DNA of 26,395 nt from Azolla pinnata (taxonomy: Eukaryota > Streptophyta > Polypodiopsida > Salviniales > Salviniaceae), in the NCBI GenBank assembly GCA_037176905.1, contig JBBBWG010006513.1, positions 1 through 26,395 of the forward strand. Reading direction: 5' to 3'. The translations under genes were made by a program, and so were the position numbers. The notes under the pieces are model-generated. The model ran no database searches. It saw only the letters and a list, made by a program, of their open reading frames with translations, and was not told the origin of the DNA. Below are positions 18,130-26,395 of the stretch, in pieces (within the stretch, counting starts at the first letter, position 1; every line of letters begins with the position of its first letter).

Positions 18130-21100
18130 ATGGAGCAATGGAACTACGGCAGGGCATCTCAGCAACAACAGGTTTCTTGCTAGACTCTCTCCGTCTCTCT
18201 TTCGGTGTGGGTGTCCTCCTTCAAATCAGAGCTCATCAAGCCCTCGTGCTTTACGGTGGATCTTGTTGCGAATGCCCATAAACTAGCTGCACAGTGACTC
18301 GTGCTCGCTATTTTCAAGAAATCGCCCAAAGGCAGCAACTTTCTTTCGCATATACAGAAAGAGAGCATCCGGAAACAGTTTTTTGACAAGAGTGAGAAGA
18401 TCAGTCGACTGACAGGGTTTAATATTTCTGGACTTCGTGACATTTCATATGCTCTGTGGGAGTCTCTGAGAGCCCGTATGATTGCTTATGGAGAGCATGC
18501 ACCCATATTCATAGTGTATACTTGGTGACATCTCGTAAAAGTGTATATTTGGTCAGCGCGCTTGAGTTGTATAGTGTAATCTTGGAAATCACTATTGGAA
18601 TACGGTTTGTTGGGGGCAATGTTTACATGAGAGAGCTATCGGGTCATAGTGTGTTCCTGTAGTGAACAAGTGTCAATGGATTGTGGTGTATACAACATGC
18701 AGACACGACAATCATTCGCTCATTGCTGACACTGGGGACAGCATTTACCCACGAGAGCTTGTGGGCTACTACAGTTGATATACTTGGGGAGAATTAGTTG
18801 ATATTATCGTTTTCTTGGAGATGTATTCGTTCATGGGACTGCAGGGTGGGGGATTCTTAGAACATATCACTAACTGTATATGGAGTGGGAAATATGATTT
18901 ATATAGGTGGTTGCAAAATTCTGGCCATATTGTATATTTTGTGATGGAATCTACTGATATCCACCCATGTAAATTCTTGGAGAGACCTTGGTGTGTGTAT
19001 CATCATGTTATCTAATTTGGAGAATCTTGTAATTAGATTATCTTTTTGAGGGCATAGACACTAAGTTCCCATCTGGTAAATTTTGTATTTCACTTTTCCT
19101 AATTCTCAGCAATGTCCTCAGGGGGGGTATCAATCAGGTTCGTTTGGATCACAAGGGGGAGCTGCAACGTCTGGTGCTTCTCAGTATGTTTTTTCTCAGT
19201 CTAATTATGGCCAAGGGTATAGTCAACAGGTCCGTCTATGTAGCCATCCCCTTTATTTTGGGTATTAGAGCTTTACTACTTATTTTGGTTATTTTGGTCT
19301 TGGCCTGTTCCAAGTGTGATAAGTTATGGTTTGCTTAGATTCTCGCGAAAACTGATGATTACCAAGTATCTTCTGGGGTCAGTTCCTCTATGGGATTGTA
19401 CAACTTGGATTCTAAATATCCAAGCTCAGGTTATGGTGGTGGTGCTTCTACTGGATCATTTAATCAGAAGGTAAATCAGCCTGATAAAACCCAATAGAAT
19501 TCTAACTTTTTATGAGGAAATTTCTCTGTCTCAGCCTATTTATCTGGCCACTGATATGCAGAGTGATCCTTTGAAGCGGTATTCTGAATCCCAGGTAAAA
19601 GAAAAAACTATTTTTGTGTTACTTGGTTTCAACTTGCAATATTGTCCATATGTTCTAATCATTGTAACATTGCTGTAATTTGACATGCACTTCTCTTCTT
19701 GGAACAGCTTGATCAGGTACTGGTTGATACTATACTGCTGTATTCATCAAGTCATGTGAGCTTATCAGTGACCTTCTGTCATTTGCTGATGTGTAGCAAG
19801 CTCTCCGTCAGCAGCAGTTGTTGCAGTCAGCTCTTCGACAGGGGGCTGGACCTGCTGGACTCGATAGTGGAGTAAGGTACTGCATGTCAGAAGGCTCTGT
19901 CTTGTGTGATATACACGTTCTGCTTTTTAGACATTTCATGTATCTGAGAATCTTGCTCAGGTCTCAAGTGGAGTATCTCTCAGCTGGAAGAAATTCTGTC
20001 CTACCACCTGCTATCAGTGGAAGCTATACTGGAGGAAGGGAACTTTTGGGCAGTGCATATAGACCTGAGACAGAGGTCACACTCTTGGGAAGCCAGTCAA
20101 GTATATCATCTCGAGGTGTTTTGCCATTTCCATCCCAAACTTCTGATCCGAAGGGGCCTCTCTCTGGGTCAAGAGGCATTTTGGGGCCCATGTATCCTCC
20201 TGCATCAGGGTACAGTTCTCTGGAGATCGGACCAGCACGTAGTGGTATCAGTGCCATATCAGATTTTGCAGGCGTTGGCTCTTCACGTTATGATGATCTT
20301 CTGGATGATCGAATGGCTCTACATTATGATTATGAGAGGCTAGAGGATGACAGAGTGAGAGAGAGGGGTGGTTCAAGAGAGCAAGATCGATTTCATGATA
20401 GAGATAGATCACGAGAAAGGGAACGTGAACGTGAACGCCTGAGGGAGAAAGAACGGGCTTGGGAAAGAGAGAGAGTTCGAGAAAGAGAGAGGTTTCGAGA
20501 AAAAGAGCTCCGAAATAGGGAGAGAGAGATCAGGAGGCGGGAAAGAACTCCACCAAGACCAGTTGCTCCTCCTCCTCCTCCTCCACCACCTGCTCCTCCT
20601 CCACGCCGAGATGAAAATATTATCCGGAAAGCTTCTCCTCCACCACCCAGGTAAGTAAGATGTAGAGATTATTCATTGTGTACATATAGGTTGGTTCACA
20701 ACTTCATCTGTTTTCATTGATTAGCAGTAGTGTAGGTGCATTGCTGATTTCATGATACTAGTTTCGAGTTATAATAGTGAGGATTTTTTCTAATATCTGC
20801 TCTAGTAACTTTTTCAGAGGCTATAGATCTTCAGTGAACATGGGTATCAAGAATCCCATGTTCACACTGGATAGTATTCTGCAGTATAATTGACCTGATG
20901 TGGCAAATATAAGGTTGCATTTCAACTTGATGTGCTGTTTAGTGCTGTTGGTCTTGTGCTTGCTATCAGGTTTTCGTCACCAAATAGACCCAAGAAGCCA
21001 GAATATCTGTGCAAGGTGAGTTGTAAGTATAGGGTCTTCAGAGTTTTTTTACTCCTTTTTACAAGATCGAGAAATTTAATTTTTTGGTTATGAATGATGA

Positions 21101-24100
21101 AGGTGGAACCCTTCAGTCTTGTTGAGGCTGAGAGAGATTTGTTGTCTCTCATTCGGCGCTATCCAAAACTATTTGTTTCAGCCGACTTTGCAAAGGTGTG
21201 TCATCAAGTCAAAAATTAAGTTGATGAATAGCCAGATCCCACTATGACTGTACATGACCAAATGAATTCTTACAATGTATGAACTATAAGAGTGAAATTC
21301 GAACTTCTATTTCATGGAAAGGAGAGATATTTGATTGTTTAATTCTGTTGAAACCTGTGCTAGAATTCATATCAATGCATAAAAACATACATGAAGTGAT
21401 GTTTGAGACTTCTGAAAATGTTTATATGAATCCACTTTTGACATGTCAAATATATTTTTTAATGTTAACTGTCTCTTTTTCATTACCAGGCTGTAACTTG
21501 CTGGATGGAAACAAAGTCTGAAATCTCCTTGGAACACCCTGTCAGGTATATAAGCTTAAATACGATATCATCTTTTGTAAATGTAATAAGCCATATTTAG
21601 CTGTTCAGACACAGAAAAAGAATGTGATTCATCAACATGGGCTTTTGTGAATGGTTATGGCTCAGAAGCACTGAGGAAACTAGATATGGACCCATTTTGT
21701 TATTCATATAGTATCTATACTGACACCAGAAGTCAGCATTTTAGTGTGCGTTATCTCAATGACGTAAGGTCTGGCCTGCAATGCAACAGCTTCGAGTTTG
21801 ACGCTGTAGATGCAGAGGAAGAGTGCGAAGCAAAGGATGGTGCTTTCAAATCAGTAGAGGAAGCTGATTCATTGAAGGGGAGCACTACTTGGACTGTTAA
21901 GGTAACCTGTGGAGAGATGCTGATGAGCGTCGAGTGACAGTTGAATCAACTATAGCTAGCCAAATGCATGGAATACTGGATCTAAAGCTATTTGGATTCT
22001 CAACTTCATCTTCTGGGAACATGAAAAGCTTGAAAATTATCATTCTCCCGGTTTCACCTACTTGCAATCAGGAAAGCTGGAGGTGCTCAACAATTTTGAC
22101 TGCGCAGGATTGGAAAAGATGGATGCTTCTCTATCCCCCAGCTTTAACTGAAAGAATAGAAGCTGACTGACTTTTTTCAATAATTTTGCATATATTGCAC
22201 AATGAGTTCGCGTGCAATGTCCTTGCTTTTTGCATTCAGTTATGTGGCTCCTCCCTGATCTATGCGTTACTCTTGATGGACAGTGGTGCCCAGTCTTTTG
22301 CTTGTCCGTGGTCCTTGGTTCTCTCATGCTCCAAATTCTGACTTGAAATATACTAAGTCGTTCATGGTATCCTTGTCGGCATAAATAGCGGCGCGGCATT
22401 ATTTTTGAGCGCATAGGATAAGCTTTTCCTGCACGTGAAAACAGACAGTGCTATGGTGTAAATTTTCCTTTGGAGTCCTTGGACCCTGATTCCAATGCTT
22501 TATTCTGTTCATGTAGTTGGAAAGATGTGCTTTTTTTTCTCACCTGTAAGTAAATACATGATATAGGATGGGTCGGGTAATTGTTTGTACTAATGTGTTG
22601 CTCTGCGGAGCAGGTAATGCTGATGAGCGGCATTAGTGATGACCACATGAAGGACTTTCTCTCTGATTCTGAAGAAAGATCTCTGCATATGCACAACATT
22701 TTGAAGTTTGCCGTACTGAGAAAAGAGAGAAGTGCATTAATGGCTATTGGTGGGGCTTGGGACAAAGTACTTGATGGTGGGGATCCAGCAGCAGATGAAA
22801 ATGCTTTGATACGCACAGCTATAAGGTTCTTAACAGAACCCCTTATAAGAAGGATCTAATACATCTATAAAGAAAATGCACTTAATTGTAACTAGGATCT
22901 ATAATATTTCTAAAGGCAATGCCACTTATGATGATGTCTTACGTGGTTTCATGTAAATGCTGCTTTTCTGTACAGATGCACAAAAAATGTTGCTCATCTA
23001 GATCTCCAGGGAGTTCGCTCGTGGACAAGATTCATGGAGGTATGTGACGTAGCCATATACTAACAGAAGATTGTTAATCAAGCTCAATCTAGGATGTATG
23101 TCAGCTACATATAACATGAAACCATGATTATTTGTATATTATGGCGGTTTTCATTTGTTTAAACTGTGTCAAGTACTGAAATTTCTGTTGCAACTTAGGT
23201 AGGTAGCCAGCTGATATCTATCGATATGTGACTTGCTTCTCTGCAGATACACTATGACAGAGTGGGAGAGAATGACACAAAGTGCAAAGAAATTTCCGTG
23301 TTTCTGATACCTGATCTTTCTGGAATTGTTCCATCTCTTGATGCTTGGAAACTAGAATGGAAACAGAGACGGATGGAAAGTAAACATAGGCGTCAATTGC
23401 CTGAGAAGCATGATAAGGTTCTGAAAAATATTAACAATTTGAAAGGAGTCCTAATTTCCTTTCTCGTTATCTCATATAGGAATTTCAAAAGCTCAGTGAA
23501 TGTTTTCATTCCTTGGAATTACGAGTGATAAAAACTGAGTAAATGTTTTCCTATTCTCTATTCCAGGATGTGAATGGTGAGGAGTTACACAAAGGTATTC
23601 TACTCTTATCATAAGGATAATGACAGGATAGCTGAGGGTAATCTATTATTTTGGGTAATGTAATATTATAGAGGTTTTCAGGTAATGCAAATGGAGGTAT
23701 TAGTGTAGCTATTGAAGACAAGGAAGGAAATAATGAAGTGAAGGATGCTGAGGGAGTGAAGTTAGAAGATAGCAAGGATGAAAAAACGGAGAAGAATGGA
23801 AACAAAGAAGCAGATACAGAAAGGGATGCGAAGAATGACGACTCTAATAAAGATGAAAAGAAACTGAAGGATACAAAAGAGGAGGAGAAAGATGCGACGC
23901 AAGAAGATAAGAAAGATAAGGATCTGAAGAATGACGATAAGAAGCCCGACCTTAATAAAGACCGAAAGGCAAAACCTGATAGAAAGGATAAGGAAAAGAA
24001 AGACGAGGAAAAGAAGGAAACGAAGGGCAAAAGCGCAGATAAGAAGACAAAAACAAAGTCGGAAGTTGAACCACCTGCAACACCAGGGATTTTCATCACG

Positions 24101-25834
24101 ACGAGACGCACCAAGACTGATCGGGTAAATAATGTTGTTAAATTTCATTCTTGTCTTGTTTCTGGTCTTGGGTCAGGTTTGGCTTTTTTTTTTCTTTTCT
24201 CTTGTACGTCTTTTCCTATGAGCATTGATGATCATCGTGTTTACGACTAATAGGTACGGGGCATGACAATCTCATTGGATGGATTGCTCGATTACGATGA
24301 GCGGGACAAAGAAGAGTCTACATTCGAGGTAAGCATTCATGCACTATTCACCGAAAGCTAATGTGCTGTTTTTCTTGTTTCCGTTCTAAACTTAAGGTTT
24401 TGCGTCTCTTGCTCGCAGTTGTCATTATTTGCGGAGTTTTTTCAAGAAATGTTGCAATATAGATTTGGGTGCCAGATTTGGGAGTCTTTTGAGGTATATT
24501 TATTTGCTGTCCTTTTCTTATAGCAAATTTTCTCATTGGGAATGTTTTCTTAGAAACAATACTGTGCCGAATACTATTCTAGGCTGTACATCGGCTTGTA
24601 CAAGCAAGGAAAAAGGAAGACAAGAAGCGAGCTAGGGAGAATGACAAGGATGCCGAACTATCAACTCAGAAGAAGTCAAAAATTTCTGATAAGGCTGCAG
24701 GTTCTGAGAGAGCAGATAAGTATGGGGAGAATTCCAAGGTGCCATTGGATGTGGACAGCGAGAAAAAGGGTACAGAATCCACAGATGATGAACAAAAAAC
24801 TGCTAAAGACATCGATGCAGCCATGCAAGAGGCATCACAGATAAACCTGGATGAATTGGAGGTATTCTTCTATATTTATTCATTTCCATAGTATGCAAGA
24901 AAGAGAGCGAATTCAGAAATTCTCTCCGAAATAGGAATAGAACTGGGAAATCATGCATCATCAATATTCTCAGACCATTGAAAAATCGTGTCAGATGTAT
25001 GTAAAATGTCTGATGTTGCGACATCTATGTCATATATGTGTTTACATGTGTTCCAGTTCTTCAATGGGTTCATTCATCGCTTTCACGGACCATATGCACT
25101 TCCTGCATGTATTTACGGCTCCTATTTGATAATAAATTTGCACTGTTTGACAGGGGGAGATGCAAAATACATCGGAACCTGGAAACGCTGTGGTTACAGA
25201 TGAAAAAGCCTGCCAGGTTTCCAAACTCATACGAATTCATAATGCTAGCTCGCAGTTGATTGTAAAACATTCTGTGGAGTACTCTAACTTGGCTATTTTC
25301 AGGATGGAAAGGAACAAAAGATAGCACAGCAGAAATTCATCGTCAATGAGAATCTGTTCAAGGTTCATCTCTTTCATCTGTGTCAGTTTTAGAATGTGGT
25401 GGTCATAAACACTAAGCGCACGTTATTAAAGGGGAACGGGTTATTCATTTCTACAGGCTTTTAGGTACTTTGATAGAAACAAGGCTGGGTACCTTAGGGT
25501 AAGCTACATGTATTTCTGTAAGCTGCTTGTATTTCCCTACCTTAGCAGCTGTGCAGTTTTTCTATTTATTCAATCTTCCTTGTCTAATGAACAGTCAGAG
25601 GATGTGCGGCGTTTGGTTCATATACTCGGGAAATTTCTGTCTAGACGATGTGTAAAAGTAATTCTACTCCTCGAATTTACTGATAGATTTTGATAGTTTT
25701 CTTGTTTGCATATTCTTAGTATAAGCGGTTTTTTGCCACTGTTGCAGGACACCACTTCCTCTGCGGTATCTGAGAGTAAACCGAAAGACGATTTCATCTA
25801 TTACCAGAGGATTGTGGAGAAAGAGGTGATTTGA
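18130..25834 (+). CDS. RSA1: SHORT ROOT IN SALT MEDIUM 1-like protein (plant CCAR1/DBC1 homologue)
   Basis: This is a complete 24-exon model. Exons: 18130-18171, 19110-19229, 19339-19470, 19535-19594, 19708-19716, 19797-19876, 19961-20650, 20970-21015, 21103-21195, 21490-21545, 21601-21901, 22614-22825, 22976-23039, 23247-23417, 23567-23594, 23682-24124, 24254-24328, 24419-24493, 24583-24861, 25154-25216, 25303-25362, 25457-25498, 25595-25657, 25748-25834. All phases agree: 3,291 nt, 1,096 residues. Order: Gln/Gly/Ser/Tyr-rich prion-like N-terminus (1-120); Arg/Glu repeats (about 270-335); poly-Pro; the conserved block YLCKVEPFSLVEAERDLLSL (from 389); a DBC1-type domain (544-692, with VMLMSGIS, AIGGAWD and FMEIHYDRVG); a Lys/Glu/Asp-rich linker (702-830); ISLDGLLDY and LSLFAEFFQEMLQYRFG (850-899); and an EF-hand-like C-terminus (1034-1096). 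In Arabidopsis, RSA1/EMB1579 is a nuclear protein needed for salt tolerance and embryogenesis that forms condensates and affects RNA processing. The start (MEQWNYGR) and exon 1 are the least certain; the rest matches the family well. Confidence 0.9.
18172..19109 (+). other. RSA1: Intron 1 of the RSA1-like gene (938 bp)
   Basis: It starts GTTTCT, a weak donor, and ends AATTCTCAG. It contains AT-rich sequence with no recognised gene. The weak donor means that the assignment of the 14-codon exon 1 is less secure than the downstream exons. A transcript beginning closer to exon 2 is the main alternative. Confidence 0.55.
19708..19716 (+). other. RSA1: Putative 9-nt microexon (Leu-Asp-Gln) of the RSA1-like gene
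   Basis: CTTGATCAG is flanked by an acceptor (CTTGGAACAG) and a donor (GTACTGG). It lies between exons 4 and 6, both phase 0. Inclusion gives SQ-LDQ-QALRQQQ, which resembles the D-R-I-D-Q block I recall just before the Gln/Leu-rich helix in angiosperm homologues. Skipping it would also keep the frame. Confidence 0.6.
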
Positions 25835-26395
25835 TTGTGGGCGGAAGCTCTTCACGAGATGGAACAGATCTAGGAATGACGGCCAGTTATATACATGCAT
25901 ATATATTCTGACATCCAGTAGGATTCAAAAGGCTGTCGAAAGCTGTAATTTTTGTCCCTGAACGAGGTAGGATATTGTATTTTGTAGATCTTCCATCCTC
26001 CTAATTTTACACGATGGCAAACAGTGGAAATGCCGCCTTGCTTTCTTACACTTCTCTAAGAATCTCTTTGGAGAAAGTTAAAACTGTATCTTGCCTCTGC
26101 ACTGAGCAGTTTATTTTGACATGGCAGTTGAGGCAAAACATAATGTTTTTACAGATTCTTCCACCGCTTCTTTCCGATGCTTAGCGTTTTGTTTCCACAC
26201 TAATTTACACACAAGTCTTTTGAGTCGGAAATCGAAGGGTTTCTGATTGTTTTGCGTGCCCCCATGCATACAGAATGCTCAAAGCTGCGGGAATTTCAGT
26301 ATGGAGTTTGAATGTTGTGAAAAGGAGCAACGAATTTCTTTCCACGTTTGAGAGATGGGTGTTTGTATATATGATGACCATTTGGGTATATTTCT
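25835..26395 (+). other. 3' untranslated region and downstream flank of the RSA1-like gene
   Basis: After the TGA at 25832-25834 the DNA is T-rich with no frame of note. A T/G-rich stretch at about 25945-25990 would suit 3'-end formation, but no AATAAA is present nearby. No further gene begins before the window ends. Confidence 0.45.

Noticed and set aside
19818..20654. A 278-codon single-exon gene
   Set aside because: It is exons 6 and 7 of the RSA1-like gene with the stop-free intron between them and the donor at 20651.
23551..24148. Long Ser/Phe/Leu-rich minus-strand frames
   Set aside because: They are antisense to the Lys/Glu/Asp-rich exon 16 of the RSA1-like gene, a known source of spurious long frames.
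1..26395. tRNA, rRNA or snoRNA genes
   Set aside because: No sequence with the paired arms and conserved T-loop of a tRNA, nor any rRNA block, was seen by eye. A covariance-model search would be needed to exclude small RNAs.

Overview
The window is nuclear DNA of a land plant. Spliced genes with canonical GT-AG introns, plant-specific protein families, (CT)n/(GA)n microsatellites and satellite DNA built on the plant telomere heptamer TTTAGGG all point that way. I cannot name the species. The telomere-binding protein keeps its plant Myb and ubiquitin-like domains, but its N-terminus is clearly diverged from the flowering-plant consensus. That makes a non-angiosperm (lycophyte, fern or bryophyte) reasonable but unproven. 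There is one assembly gap of exactly 100 N (15633-15732), so the true length of the repeat around it is unknown.

Layout. (1) 1-295, possibly to 538, minus strand: the 5' part of a very GC-rich gene for a FAD-dependent oxidoreductase, cut off by the window edge, with a TATA box at 761-767. (2) 540-4944: mostly non-coding DNA with microsatellites, a probable plus-strand transcription start with splice signals but no convincing ORF (about 2190-2500), and a short direct duplication. (3) 4945-10342, minus strand: a complete nine-exon gene, reconstructed here, for a 617-residue plant telomere repeat-binding protein (TRP/TRFL family). It has an internal ubiquitin-like domain and a C-terminal Myb telobox domain. 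(4) 10343-18129: a 7.8-kb divergent intergenic region. It holds a candidate CT-rich leader for the telomere-binding gene and then an unusual series of unrelated tandem arrays: about 98 bp x4, 157-198 bp x5, CGAAGA hexamers, TTTAGGG-derived satellites of 27 and 43 bp, an alternating 31/44-bp minisatellite, and 24 bp x4. (5) 18130-25834, plus strand: a complete 24-exon gene, reconstructed here, for a 1,096-residue homologue of SHORT ROOT IN SALT MEDIUM 1 (RSA1/EMB1579), the plant CCAR1/DBC1-like protein. (6) 25835-26395: its 3' flank.

How the parts relate. The gene for a protein that binds double-stranded TTTAGGG repeats and the gene for a nuclear RNA/chromatin regulator are transcribed away from each other, and an interstitial TTTAGGG-derived array lies between them. 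Whether the array recruits the telomere-binding protein to its own locus is the most interesting testable question. The gene models also show several splicing oddities: a GC-AG intron, a 9-nt microexon, a stop-free 84-nt intron, and an intron flanked by a duplicated exon edge.
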